Of a stretch of 64,000 nt of DNA, positions 1 to 9,040 are shown one piece after another (the stretch's first letter is position 1; each line of letters opens with the position of its first letter). The notes beneath the pieces are model-generated. The model did no database searches, was not told the DNA's origin, and saw only the letters and a list, made by a program, of their open reading frames with translations. The stretch is from Tannerella forsythia (lineage in GTDB: Bacteria; Bacteroidota; Bacteroidia; Bacteroidales; Tannerellaceae), in NCBI RefSeq assembly GCF_001006485.1, contig NZ_JUET01000129.1:1-64000 (forward strand). The letters run 5' to 3'. A program made the position numbers and the translations under genes.

Positions 1-124
1 TGACCTTTTGGTTACTTTTGGGTCAAGCCAAAAGTAACAGAAAGAGATTCTTCGCTTCGCTCTGAATGACAAATTAATGGTTAATTGTCAATGGTTAATT
101 GTTATGCGTGGTACACGCCGAATC

Positions 125-694
125 ATGAAATTAATTGTTAATTGTCAATGGTCAATGGTTATGCGTGGTACACGCCGAATCATGAAATTAATTGTTAATT
201 GTCAATGGTCAATGGTTATGCGTGGTACACGCCGAATCATGAAATTAATTGTTAATTGTCAATGGTCAATGGTTATGCGTGGTACACGCCGAATCATGAA
301 ATTAATTGTTAATTGTCAATGGTCAATGGTTATGCGTGGTACACGCCGAATCATGAAATTAATTGTTAATTGTCAATGGTCAATGGTTATGCGTGGTACA
401 CGCCGAATCATGAAATTAATTGTTAATTGTCAATGGTCAATGGTTATGCGTGGTACACGCCGAATCATGAAATTAATTGTTAATTGTCAATGGTCAATGG
501 TTATGCGTGGTACACGCCGAATCATGAAATTAATTGTTAATTGTCAATGGTCAATGGTTATGCGTGGTACACGCCGAATCATGAAATTAATTGTTAATTG
601 TCAATGGTCAATGGTTATGCGTGGTACACGCCGAATCATGAAATTAATTGTTAATTGTCAATGGTCAATGGTTATGCGTGGTACACGCCGAATC
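125..694. repeat. Tandem array, ten 57-bp units
   Basis: Ten contiguous 57-bp units, each beginning ATGAAATTAATTGTTAATTG and ending in a GTACACGCCGAATC motif, with no spacer and no difference that I can see. A shortened, divergent unit precedes the array at 77-124, and the same motif ends it at 695. Because 57 is divisible by 3 and the unit lacks stops in one frame, the array reads as an open 210-codon frame, but I see no promoter or ribosome site to suggest it is translated. The perfect identity points to recent slippage or recombination, so the copy number is probably variable between strains. Confidence 0.95.
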
Positions 695-749
695 ATGTAC
701 CTGGTATAACAATTAACCATTAACAATTGAATTATGTTATGCCGTGTAG

Positions 750-777
750 GGGCGAACCTTGTGTTCGCCCTTTTTTT
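750..777 (+). terminator. Terminator-like hairpin inside repeat module
   Basis: GGGCGAAC (750-757), 5-nt loop, GTTCGCCC (763-770), then seven T. It has the form of an intrinsic terminator but belongs to a repeated module (second copy at 2626-2654, a third without the T run at 1498-1518), and no gene ends just upstream. Confidence 0.6.
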
Positions 778-923
778 GTGTGGTGTCGGCAATATCCGAA
801 CGCAAATTTCGCAAATGACGCAAATCAACGCAAATAACTGTGTTTGTCATTCTGCCTCCCCCCTTTGTCATTCCGAACGTAGTGAGGAATCTCGCCTCGA
901 ACGCCCTCGGCGTTCGTCCCTTC

Positions 924-1493
924 GGCCTCGGGCGGTGAGCCGACGGAGCAGCGAGCAGGGCGAAAGAAAATCAGGCTGTCCGAAGCGAAGCAAGTTACCT
1001 GATTTTCCGACCTGCAAGCGTCGCGAAGGCGTGTGAAGCGCACGAAGCCTTGACCTTTTGGTTACTTTTGGGTCAAGCCAAAAGTAACAGAAAGAGATTC
1101 TTCGCTTCGCTCTGAATGACAAATTAATGGTTAATTGTCAATGGTTAATTGTTATGCGTGGTACACGCCGAATCATGTATTTAGAAAATAACAATTGACA
1201 AATTAATTTCGTCCTTGGGCCTCGGGCGGTGAGCCGACGGAGCAGCGAGCAGGGCGAAAGAAAATCAGGCTGTCCGAAGCGAAGCAAGTTACCTGATTTT
1301 CCGACCTGCAAGCGTCGCGAAGGCGTGTGAAGCGCACGAAGCCTTGACCTTTGGGTTACTTTTGGGTCAAGCCAAAAGTAACAGAAAAGAGTGCTCTGAA
1401 TGACAAATTAATTGTTAATTGTCAATGGTTAATTGTTATGCCGGGTACACGCCGAATCATGTATCTAGAAAATAACCATTGACAAATTAATTT
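924..1493. repeat. Direct duplication of a ~285-bp repeat block
   Basis: The block 924-1209 is repeated at 1218-1493, offset by 294 bp over most of its length, with few substitutions and a short deletion near 1390. Each copy carries the stem-loop, the TTAATTGTCAATGG motif and the tail TAGAAAATAAC. It shows that the repeat modules also expand as larger blocks. Confidence 0.85.
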
Positions 1494-1745
1494 GTAGGGG
1501 CGAACCTTGTGTTCGCCCGTCATAACGCCGACATGTACATCCCCCATCCCCCCCTTCCAAGGGGGAAGAGCGAAGCGAAGGGGGATGTTACCCCTTCCAA
1601 GGGGGAATTTGCAGGGCTGACTGCTGACTGCTGGCAACTGAATAAAGCATTGGGGACGAGAAAAACCTCAAACACTCTTTGACTTATTGACACACGACGG
1701 AAAGGGAAAATACGTCTTACGCTTGGACGATTGATGGAAAAGTTG

Positions 1746-1753
1746 TAAGTTTG
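1746..1753 (+). promoter_or_regulatory. -7 element and strong Shine-Dalgarno for the TA pair
   Basis: TAAGTTTG matches the Bacteroidetes TAnnTTTG -7 consensus, 38 bp before the antitoxin ATG. A full AGGAGG at 1778-1783 lies 7 nt before the ATG, which is unusual in this phylum, where Shine-Dalgarno sites are mostly weak or absent. Confidence 0.6.
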
Positions 1754-1790
1754 CACTGAAACAAGAGAAAAGTAATCAGGAGGCAAGAGA

Positions 1791-1991
1791 ATGGCAACTT
1801 ATACTATCCATATCAATGAGCAGACGCAGGAAGGCCGCAGTCTGGTCAATTATCTTCGTGAGTTGGGACTTATCGCCCCCGACTCCGTAGATGACGGCAT
1901 CGAGGCTACCCGCCGGGCAATGCGTGAACTGCGCCAAGGCAAAGTAACGCACTGCAAGGATTTCAATGAGTATCTCGACAGCGTCAAATAA
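1791..1991 (+). CDS. Antitoxin of a YafQ-type toxin-antitoxin pair
   Basis: 66-residue protein whose stop overlaps the toxin start by one base (TAATG), the usual antitoxin-first arrangement. The N-terminus (MATYTIHINEQT) is beta-like and the rest is helical. It is identified as the antitoxin mainly by position and size. It does not clearly read as a DinJ/RelB ribbon-helix-helix protein, so its DNA-binding fold is unassigned; the C-terminal half (HCKDFNEYLDSVK) is probably the toxin-wrapping part. It should neutralise the toxin and repress the shared promoter. The start is set by ATG with AGGAGG 7 nt upstream. The pair sits inside repeat-rich DNA with no other gene within about 700 bp on the right. 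Confidence 0.8.
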   Translation: MATYTIHINEQTQEGRSLVNYLRELGLIAPDSVDDGIEATRRAMRELRQGKVTHCKDFNEYLDSVK

Positions 1992-2269
1992 TGCGACAGA
2001 TTGTCTATACAGGGCAATACAAGCGCGACTTGAAGCGTGCCCGTAAACGCAGATTGTCGGAGGAAGACCTTAACGAGGTCATTCTGTCGCTGGCTGAGGA
2101 TAGAGCCTTACCACCGGAAAGGTGCGACCATGCGCTCAGCGGTGAATTTGCAGGGTTGCGAGAGTGTCACATCCATCCGGACTGGCTTCTGGTATACGAA
2201 AAGGAGGATTCCGGTGAACTGCACATCCTCAATCTCGTCAGAACCGGCAGCCATGCCGACCTGTTCTAA
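1991..2269 (+). CDS. YafQ-family mRNA interferase toxin
   Basis: 92-residue RelE/ParE-superfamily protein, the usual length for YafQ. The family's core motifs are visible: DHALSGEFAGLRECH, then HPDWLLVYE, then a final NLVRTGSHADLF. By analogy with E. coli YafQ (His50, His63, Asp67, His87) the likely catalytic residues are H47, H60 or H62, D64 and H88, so the active site looks intact. YafQ toxins cut mRNA on the ribosome and slow growth until the antitoxin is replenished. It is translationally coupled to the upstream antitoxin. Repeats begin immediately after the stop (about 2300), which fits a mobile addiction cassette, though no transposase or integrase is adjacent. Confidence 0.88.
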   Translation: MRQIVYTGQYKRDLKRARKRRLSEEDLNEVILSLAEDRALPPERCDHALSGEFAGLRECHIHPDWLLVYEKEDSGELHILNLVRTGSHADLF

Positions 2270-2625
2270 CCGCCGTGTTGCCAAGGTTTGCGTCTCTACA
2301 ATATGTACCACGCATAACCATTGACAATTAACCATTAGAGAAGAGCCCTGAAAGGGCGCGTTAATTCAGCCCAATGTGGAGCGAAGCGAAGCGTTGGGGA
2401 AAGAGCGACCCCCTCAGCGGAGGGCTGAAAGCCTGACGTAATTCAATTGTTAATTGTCAATGGTTAATTGTTATGCCGGGTACACGGAATCCGAACGCAG
2501 AGGAACATCCCCCCTCCCCCTTTCAAAGGGGGGAAAGAGCGAAAGCGAAGGGGGGATGTTATCCCTTCAAAGGGGGAATGCGGTGCGGTCAGCCATCAGC
2601 AAACAGCGTGTGGTATGCCGTGTAG

Positions 2626-2654
2626 GGGCGAACCTCAGTGTTCGCCCTTTTTTT
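2626..2654 (+). terminator. Terminator-like hairpin, second copy
   Basis: GGGCGAAC (2626-2633), 6-nt loop, GTTCGCCC (2640-2647), seven T. Copy of the hairpin at 750-777, again with no gene ending just upstream. Confidence 0.55.
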
Positions 2655-2723
2655 GTGTGGTGTCGGCAATATCCGAACGCGAATTTCGTAAATGGGCGCA
2701 AATCAACGCAAATAACTGTGTTC

Positions 2724-2792
2724 GTCATTCCGAACACCGTGAGGAATCTCGCAGGGGAAAGGGAAGAGATTCTTCGCTTCGCTCTGAATGAC
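2724..2792. repeat. Palindromic REP/MITE-like element
   Basis: A 27-bp arm starting GTCATTCCGAAC at 2724-2750 faces its imperfect inverse ending TCTGAATGAC at 2766-2792 across a 15-nt loop. The same two arms occur 200 bp apart at 867-893 and 1094-1120, and the right arm alone at 44-70. Motifs of this GTCATTC...GAGGAATCTC type are known as interspersed repeats in Bacteroidetes genomes. Confidence 0.75.
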
Positions 2793-2939
2793 AAATTAAT
2801 GGTTAATGGTCAATGGTTAATTGTTATGCCGGGTACACGGTATCCGAGCGCAGAGGGGGCTGAATGCTGACGGCTGAACGCTGACTGAAACCTTACGATC
2901 CTTGCGATTTATTCTTTACCGCAAAGAACGCAAAACGAT

Positions 2940-5234
2940 TTACACCTTTTCCCGATGGTGGATGATCAGTGTGGAGGGCATATCCTGAAGGGCGTCTTTG
3001 CATTCTTCCGAAATAATGTTCCACGCCGTATAGCTGACGAGCATAAAATCATGATCGCTGAACGATTCGCTCATCACGTTCTTTTCGGGCAGTATGTGCG
3101 CATTCTCCGTCTCGTTCGTGAAATCAGTCAGGGTACGGACGATGTGGTCGTTTGGGTCGGAGACGAAATTCGTCCGGTTCAGAAGGCTGACCGTGCCATG
3201 CGTCGACCGCAACAGCACGTGCACGTAGTCGAGCAGGATCAGATCGTCCGACGAATTGATCAGGATCAGGATATGGTTCGCCTGTACGAACCCTCGGTTG
3301 ATGAAGACCCCCACCGACGAGTGACTCCGCTCAATGAATTCCTTCGTTTTATCATGAATCAGCGATCCGGGCGAGAACAGGTCTTGCACCTTGAGTTTCT
3401 TGAAGATTCCGAAGAACGACTTTTGGATACTCCGTGCATCCATATCGGACGAGAGGTTGCTCATCGAGATACCGGCGCCCACAAGCAGGAAGTCGAACGG
3501 CTCGTCATTGACGATACGGACGATGGATTCGCTCGCATGATCCGCCACTTCATAACGCGTATGTATCTGCATATTCAGTTTGCGCGCCTCGTAGAGGATG
3601 GGACCGAAACTGACACGCTCAAAATTATCGGTATGCAGCGGGTTAACATCCGCCCCGACCGTCAGGTGCAATGCCGTCAGATCAAGTTTGTCCTTACCCT
3701 GCGAGAACATCTGATGCGCCACATCGAGCATAATCTGTCCGTTGCCTGCCCGCCCGAAAGAGAGCAGCACCTTAAACCGTCCTTCTTTAAACTGCTCCAT
3801 CCGTTGCTGTTTGATCTTCTCACCCGTGCGGAAGCAAAGATGGATGAACTTCAGGAGCGGAGTCGTCATAAACGTGGTGACAAGCGTCATCAAAATTAAC
3901 ATCACGAAGATGGGTGGCGGGAGGATTTTCATCTCATATCCGATGGTAAGCGCAATCAGCTCCATCAGTCCATGCGTGTTCATCAACGCTCCGAGCGAGA
4001 AGCTGTTTTTCCAGCTTTCGTGCTCAAATCGTGCCGAGAGCAACGCGCCACCGAACTTGCCAACAGTCGAAAAAGCGATGAAGAGCAGGCAGGTCAGCCA
4101 CATGTCGGGCGAATCAATCAGCCCGATTTCGGTACGCAACCCTGTCGATGCGAAAAACAGCGGAAGGAACAGCACAAGTGATATATCTTCGACCTTTTCC
4201 GTCATAATTTTCCGGAAACGCAAATTCTCCGGCATTACCAATCCTGTGACAAAGGCGCCGAACAGCGCATGCAAACCCAAGATTTCGGTTAGATAAGAAG
4301 ACATCAGCAAGAGCAGGAACATCAGCATCACGAGCGGTTTACTCACCACCTCCTTGTTATGATACAAGTTGCCGACCATCCGCAACAGCGGACGTACAAC
4401 AGTAAACATCATCAGGATGTACACGGCTGCGGAAACGATATTATAAACTGCGCTTAGCATCGTACCGGCCTGTGCCACTGCCACCACGATAGCCAGCAGA
4501 CACCACGCCGTAACATCGCCGTTGGCTGCGCTGGCCAGCGCCACCGTGCCCAGATGGGTACGCGTCAGACGATGCTCCTGAATGATGCGTGCCAGCACTG
4601 GGAAAGCCGTAATACTCATCGTGATGCCGATGAACAGGGCAAAAGGCAGAAAAGGCGTATGCTGATCGGCATACCGGTCATAGACAAGATAGGCGGCCAG
4701 CATGCCGAGGAAGAACGACATCAACATGCACGTATAACTGATCATCATCGTCTCCCGCAATTTCTTGCGTACCACTCCCATGTCTAATTCCATCCCGATG
4801 GTGTACATGAAAAGCATCAGTCCGAACTGACTGAACAGGTTGATGTTCGATAACGATTCTTTGGGAAACAGGAACTGTGAAAACTCCGGTGTGAAATGCC
4901 CGAGCACAGACGGCCCCAGAATGATTCCCGCCAAAATCTCACCGATCACCATCGGCTGTCCGATCTTCTTGAAAAGTACTCCGACAATGCGGCATGTAAT
5001 CAGAATGACAATGATTTGCAGCAACAACAATCCGAACGAAGAGTGAACATGCTCAGACACCAGTTGCAGAAAAACGGTAAACCCCTCGGCCAGATTCTTC
5101 GGCGCATCCGCCTGCATGACTGCCTCCGTCACCCTCTGATGGCTTTCGCCTTCGCGGATGACGACATACATCAACGACCCGAAAACCAAAATCATCAACG
5201 CATAAAACGTGAAACTTTTCGCTCCTTTTTTCAT
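2940..5234 (-). CDS. CPA2-family cation:proton antiporter
   Basis: 764-residue integral membrane protein of the KefB/NapA (CPA2) type that exchanges Na+ or K+ for protons across the inner membrane. After an N-terminal hydrophobic segment (about 10-27) the exchanger domain starts around residue 70 with LLLLQIIVILITC and GQPMVIGEILAGIILGPSVLG, a hallmark of the family, and continues through about a dozen membrane segments to about residue 470. The remaining ~290 residues are soluble and carry two UspA-like stretches, as in other Bacteroidetes versions of this antiporter. ATG start. It is divergent from metH with about 80 bp between the two start codons. Ion specificity cannot be told from the sequence. 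Confidence 0.9.
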   Translation of the reverse strand: MKKGAKSFTFYALMILVFGSLMYVVIREGESHQRVTEAVMQADAPKNLAEGFTVFLQLVSEHVHSSFGLLLLQIIVILITCRIVGVLFKKIGQPMVIGEILAGIILGPSVLGHFTPEFSQFLFPKESLSNINLFSQFGLMLFMYTIGMELDMGVVRKKLRETMMISYTCMLMSFFLGMLAAYLVYDRYADQHTPFLPFALFIGITMSITAFPVLARIIQEHRLTRTHLGTVALASAANGDVTAWCLLAIVVAVAQAGTMLSAVYNIVSAAVYILMMFTVVRPLLRMVGNLYHNKEVVSKPLVMLMFLLLLMSSYLTEILGLHALFGAFVTGLVMPENLRFRKIMTEKVEDISLVLFLPLFFASTGLRTEIGLIDSPDMWLTCLLFIAFSTVGKFGGALLSARFEHESWKNSFSLGALMNTHGLMELIALTIGYEMKILPPPIFVMLILMTLVTTFMTTPLLKFIHLCFRTGEKIKQQRMEQFKEGRFKVLLSFGRAGNGQIMLDVAHQMFSQGKDKLDLTALHLTVGADVNPLHTDNFERVSFGPILYEARKLNMQIHTRYEVADHASESIVRIVNDEPFDFLLVGAGISMSNLSSDMDARSIQKSFFGIFKKLKVQDLFSPGSLIHDKTKEFIERSHSSVGVFINRGFVQANHILILINSSDDLILLDYVHVLLRSTHGTVSLLNRTNFVSDPNDHIVRTLTDFTNETENAHILPEKNVMSESFSDHDFMLVSYTAWNIISEECKDALQDMPSTLIIHHREKV

Positions 5235-5283
5235 CGACGGATGCTATTTTAGGACAAATGTACACGATAATTTCCAAATTCCG

Positions 5284-5291
5284 TACTTTTG
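5284..5291 (+). promoter_or_regulatory. -7 element for metH
   Basis: TACTTTTG fits TAnnTTTG and ends 24 bp before the ATG at 5316. Its last three bases are the TTG that could be mistaken for an upstream start, so the element decides the start site. No cobalamin riboswitch is visible in the short leader. Confidence 0.7.
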
Positions 5292-5315
5292 CATACTTCA
5301 GAATACAGCATATTC

Positions 5316-8300
5316 ATGACGAAAAAAACGATACAACAATTACTTGACGAGCGCATCCTGATCCTCGACGGAGGGATGGGGACGATGATACAAGGCTTTA
5401 AACTGACCGAAGCGGATTACCGTGGCGAACAGTTTGCCAATTTCACCGGAACGCTCAAAGGCAATAACGATCTGCTCAACATCACACGACCCGAAGTCAT
5501 CCGTTCGATACATCGGCAATACCTTGACGCGGGCGTCGATATCTTCACTACCAATACGTTTAATGCCAACGCCATTTCGATGGATGACTATGGCATGGCC
5601 TCTCTCGTGCGTGAGATGAATCTTGCAGCCGGACGACTCACACGCCAACTGGCCAACGACTACATGAACGAACATCCCGAACGTTCCATTTTCGTGGCCG
5701 GATCGCTCGGACCGACAAATAAAACCGCCTCGATGAGCCCCGACGTGAGTGATCCGGCTTTCCGAGCCGTCTCATACATGGATTTGTTTCGAGCCTACCA
5801 TGAACAGGTAGAGGCGCTGATCGACGGTGGCGTAGACCTCATCCTCTTTGAAACAACGTTCGATACGCTGAACGTAAAAGCCGGCCTCGAAGCTGCATTG
5901 GACGTGATGCGCACCCCAAACCGGGAACGTCCCATCATGCTCTCCCTGACTTTGTCCGGACAGGGAGGACGTACATTCTCCGGTCAAACGCTCGCTGCTT
6001 TTCTGGCCTCCGTCCAGCATATTCCGCTGATGAGCATCGGGCTGAACTGTTCATTCGGAGCAGCCGATATGAAACCGTACCTCAAAGAGCTGGGCGACAT
6101 TGCCCCATACTTTATCAGCGCTTATCCGAACGCCGGTCTACCTAACCAGTTCGGACGATACGACGAGACCCCGGAGAAGATGGCTGCGCAAATCAAAGAC
6201 TTCATCGACGAGGGACTGGTAAATATCGTCGGGGGATGTTGCGGGACAACCCCCGAGCATATTGCCCAATATTCCGAACTCATCCTCCATGCACGTCCAC
6301 ACATGCCCGTACCTCCACCGGATGCGCTTTGGCTCTCCGGACTCGAACTGTTGGAAGTCAAGCCGGAAAACAACTTCCTGAATATCGGCGAACGCTGTAA
6401 CGTGGCCGGTTCACGCAAGTTCCTCCGCCTGATCAAGGAGAAGAATTACGAAGAGGCGCTGACCATCGCCCGCAAACAGGTTGAAGACGGCGCGCAAGTG
6501 CTCGACATCAACATGGACGACGGACTGCTCGATGCCGTAGAAGAGATAAAAACATTCCTCAACCTGATCGCCTCCGAGCCCGACATCTCACGTGTGCCCG
6601 TGATGATCGATTCATCTAAATGGCAAGTCATCGAAGAAGGGCTTATGTGTGTGCAGGGTAAAAGCATCGTCAACTCCATCAGTCTAAAAGAAGGAGAAGA
6701 AGAGTTTCTGATACGTGCCGCGAGGATACGGCAATTAGGGGCGGCAACCGTTGTGATGGCGTTCGACGAGCAGGGACAGGCAGACGTTTTCGAACGCAAA
6801 ATCGAAGTCTGTGAACGCGCTTACCGTCTGCTGACCGAAAAAATCGGGTTTCCTCCACAGGACATCATCTTCGACCCGAACGTGCTGGCTATCGCGACCG
6901 GTATGCCCGAGCATAACGGCTACGGTCTCGACTTTATCCGCTCTGTAGAATGGATCAAAAAACATCTGCCCGGAGCGAAGGTAAGTGGCGGCGTAAGTAA
7001 CCTCTCGTTCTCATTCCGCGGAAACAACTATGTGCGCGAAGCCATGCACTCCGTCTTTCTCTATCACGCCATTCGCGAAGGTATGGATATGGGGATCGTG
7101 AATCCGTCGGCATCGGTCACGTACGAAGATATTGAACCATCGTTCCGGAACCTCCTCGAAGATGTGATCTTGGCACGTCGTCCCGAGGCGGCCGAAGAAC
7201 TGATTGCCTATGCACAGAGTCATATCGAGCAGGCCTCCGGCGAGCAGGAAAAGACACATGACGCATGGCGCGACCGGTCGCTCGACGAACGACTCGAATA
7301 CGCGTTGCTGAAAGGAATCGGCGATTTCCTTGAAACAGACCTGAAGGAAGCTCTGCAACGGTACGGACAAGCCGTTGCCATTATCGACGGGCCGCTGATG
7401 AACGGGATGAACCGCGTCGGCAAATTGTTCGGTGCGGGAAAAATGTTCCTGCCGCAAGTCGTGAAAACGGCACGTACGATGAAGAAAGCCGTCGCCATCC
7501 TTCAGCCGGCCATCGAAGCGCAAAAAACATCGTCCGGTGCGACCAAAGCCGGCAAGGTTGTCTTTGCCACCGTTAAAGGCGATGTGCACGACATCGGCAA
7601 AAACATCGTCTCTATTGTATTGACATGTAATAATTACGAAGTGATCGACCTCGGCGTGATGGTGCCGGCGGAAAAAATCATCGAAACGGTACGTAACGAA
7701 AAGCCCGACCTGCTCTGCCTGTCGGGACTGATTACCCCGTCGCTCGAAGAGATGGTACACGTAACCGACGAGATGCAGAAGGCCGGCTTCTCTACCCCGA
7801 TTATGATTGGTGGCGCCACCACCTCGAAGCTGCATACCGCACTGAAAATAGCACCGCATTACGACCATCCCGTGATTCATGTCGTTGATGCCTCGCAAAA
7901 TCCGCTGATTGCCGCCAAGCTGCTCAACCCCGCCACGCATGATGCCTATGTGACCGAACTGACGGATGAATACGAGCGTCTGCGTCAAGCCAAATCGAAC
8001 GAGGAGGTAAAACCCCTCTTGCCGTATGCCGAGGCACAGAAGCTCAAGTTACAGACGGATTGGGCGAACTATACGCCTGCCGAACCGAAGAAGAAAGGCT
8101 TACAGCTGCTCGCCATCCCTGTGGCCGAAATTGTGCCGTACATCAACTGGGTATTCCTCTTTACGGCATGGCGGATAACCGGCCGTTACGACGATCTGAT
8201 GCAACTGCATGACTGCCCGGCATGCCGTGCTGCGTGGCTCGAAAAACGTCCGGAGGCGGAACGTGCCAAGGCGAAAGAAGCGCTTAAACTCTATAACGAT

Positions 8301-9005
8301 GCACAGGCTCTCTTGAAGCGGCTGATAGCAGGAAACGCTTGCTGTAAGGCTCTTTATGAGATTTTTCCATCGGCAAGCGAAGGCGACAATATCCGCATTG
8401 CCGACACAGTCATCCCTGTCTTGCGCCAACAGTCGCCGAACGACAAAGGACAGTGCCTCTCATTAGCCGATTATGTCATGCCGGCTTCGGAAGGACGGAA
8501 CGATTATGTCGGTGTATTTGCGGTAACGGCTGGTGATTGCATGGAAGAGTTGCGTGCACGGTATGAACAGGAAGAAGACAGTTATCACCTGATGTTGCTC
8601 CAGACTCTCTCCGACCGGCTGGCCGAAGCATCCGCCGAATATCTGCATACGAAAGTGCGTCGTGAATATTGGGGATATGTACCGGACGAAGAGCTTTCCG
8701 TCGACGAGATGTTTCGCGCCCATTACCGAGGCATCCGGCCGGCTGTGGGATACCCTTCCCTTCCCGATCAGGGATTGATATTCAGTTTAGACCGATTGAT
8801 CGGAGTCGACCGCATCGGGATCGCCATCACCGAGAACGGAGCGCTCTCACCCACGTCGTCCGTGGCGGGCTTCTATTTTGCACATCCCGAATCTCGTTAC
8901 TTCATGATCGGTCGCATCGGAGAGGACCAGCTGACGGATTATACGGCTCGCCGGGGTGAGACAGTCGAACATATCAGGAAATTTCTGGGGAAAGTAACGG
9001 AATGA
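5316..9005 (+). CDS. metH: Cobalamin-dependent methionine synthase
   Basis: 1229 residues, full length for MetH, with all four modules in order: homocysteine-binding barrel with zinc ligands C245, C308 and C309 (in [10 protein letters not shown] and [11 protein letters not shown]), pterin-binding barrel beginning near [18 protein letters not shown]12 domain with DVHDIGKNI in which H758 is the lower cobalt ligand, and the C-terminal AdoMet reactivation domain ending near residue 1229. It transfers a methyl group from 5-methyltetrahydrofolate to homocysteine through methylcobalamin in the cytosol. I start at ATG 5316 rather than TTG 5289 because a -7 promoter element covers the TTG. The cobTSC genes at 47-49.5 kb make part of its cofactor. 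Confidence 0.97.
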   Translation: MTKKTIQQLLDERILILDGGMGTMIQGFKLTEADYRGEQFANFTGTLKGNNDLLNITRPEVIRSIHRQYLDAGVDIFTTNTFNANAISMDDYGMASLVREMNLAAGRLTRQLANDYMNEHPERSIFVAGSLGPTNKTASMSPDVSDPAFRAVSYMDLFRAYHEQVEALIDGGVDLILFETTFDTLNVKAGLEAALDVMRTPNRERPIMLSLTLSGQGGRTFSGQTLAAFLASVQHIPLMSIGLNCSFGAADMKPYLKELGDIAPYFISAYPNAGLPNQFGRYDETPEKMAAQIKDFIDEGLVNIVGGCCGTTPEHIAQYSELILHARPHMPVPPPDALWLSGLELLEVKPENNFLNIGERCNVAGSRKFLRLIKEKNYEEALTIARKQVEDGAQVLDINMDDGLLDAVEEIKTFLNLIASEPDISRVPVMIDSSKWQVIEEGLMCVQGKSIVNSISLKEGEEEFLIRAARIRQLGAATVVMAFDEQGQADVFERKIEVCERAYRLLTEKIGFPPQDIIFDPNVLAIATGMPEHNGYGLDFIRSVEWIKKHLPGAKVSGGVSNLSFSFRGNNYVREAMHSVFLYHAIREGMDMGIVNPSASVTYEDIEPSFRNLLEDVILARRPEAAEELIAYAQSHIEQASGEQEKTHDAWRDRSLDERLEYALLKGIGDFLETDLKEALQRYGQAVAIIDGPLMNGMNRVGKLFGAGKMFLPQVVKTARTMKKAVAILQPAIEAQKTSSGATKAGKVVFATVKGDVHDIGKNIVSIVLTCNNYEVIDLGVMVPAEKIIETVRNEKPDLLCLSGLITPSLEEMVHVTDEMQKAGFSTPIMIGGATTSKLHTALKIAPHYDHPVIHVVDASQNPLIAAKLLNPATHDAYVTELTDEYERLRQAKSNEEVKPLLPYAEAQKLKLQTDWANYTPAEPKKKGLQLLAIPVAEIVPYINWVFLFTAWRITGRYDDLMQLHDCPACRAAWLEKRPEAERAKAKEALKLYNDAQALLKRLIAGNACCKALYEIFPSASEGDNIRIADTVIPVLRQQSPNDKGQCLSLADYVMPASEGRNDYVGVFAVTAGDCMEELRARYEQEEDSYHLMLLQTLSDRLAEASAEYLHTKVRREYWGYVPDEELSVDEMFRAHYRGIRPAVGYPSLPDQGLIFSLDRLIGVDRIGIAITENGALSPTSSVAGFYFAHPESRYFMIGRIGEDQLTDYTARRGETVEHIRKFLGKVTE

Positions 9006-9040
9006 AGGAAACGGAAAAACCCAATCCTTCTCCGTCCCGC

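Larger units (their letters stand above)
1..1745. repeat. Intergenic mosaic of dispersed repeats
   Basis: No convincing gene lies in this stretch; it is built from repeated modules. A perfect stem-loop (GTTACTTTTGG, 6-nt loop, CCAAAAGTAAC) occurs at 11-38, 1061-1088 and 1355-1382. A module ending in GAGATTCTTCGCTTCGCTC and then AATGAC occurs at 44-70 and 1094-1120, with its near-inverted partner at 867-893. A motif around TTAATTGTCAATGGTTAATT recurs many times. Part of the 738-866 module (hairpin GGGCGAAC/GTTCGCCC) returns at 1498-1518 and at 2614-2740. Seen directly; the biological role is unknown. Confidence 0.9.
2290..2860. repeat. Right-hand repeat mosaic after the TA pair
   Basis: Between the toxin and the antiporter gene there is no gene. 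An inverted copy of the ATGG-TTAATTGTCAATGG motif lies near 2305-2335, direct copies near 2445-2480 and 2795-2830, a run of C/G-rich modules (CCCCCTTTCAAAGGGGG type) at 2505-2580, and a second copy of the 738-866 module at 2614-2740. The same modules occur left of the TA pair, so the pair is bracketed by homologous repeats. Confidence 0.85.

Noticed and set aside
125-694. CRISPR array
   Set aside because: Units are contiguous and identical with no spacers, and there are no cas genes.
77-709. 210-codon open frame across the tandem repeat
   Set aside because: It is open only because the 57-bp unit is a multiple of three without stops; no promoter or ribosome site, and the peptide is purely repetitive.
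2955-3899. 314-codon plus-strand frame
   Set aside because: Antisense to the antiporter gene, whose protein is clearly recognisable; low-complexity basic composition typical of shadow frames. The same applies to 7011-7988 (opposite metH), 24402-25259 (over the GH3 gene) and 20763-21503 (opposite pyrB).
5235-5315. Cobalamin riboswitch ahead of metH
   Set aside because: The gap is too short and has no B12-box-like sequence; likewise upstream of cobT.
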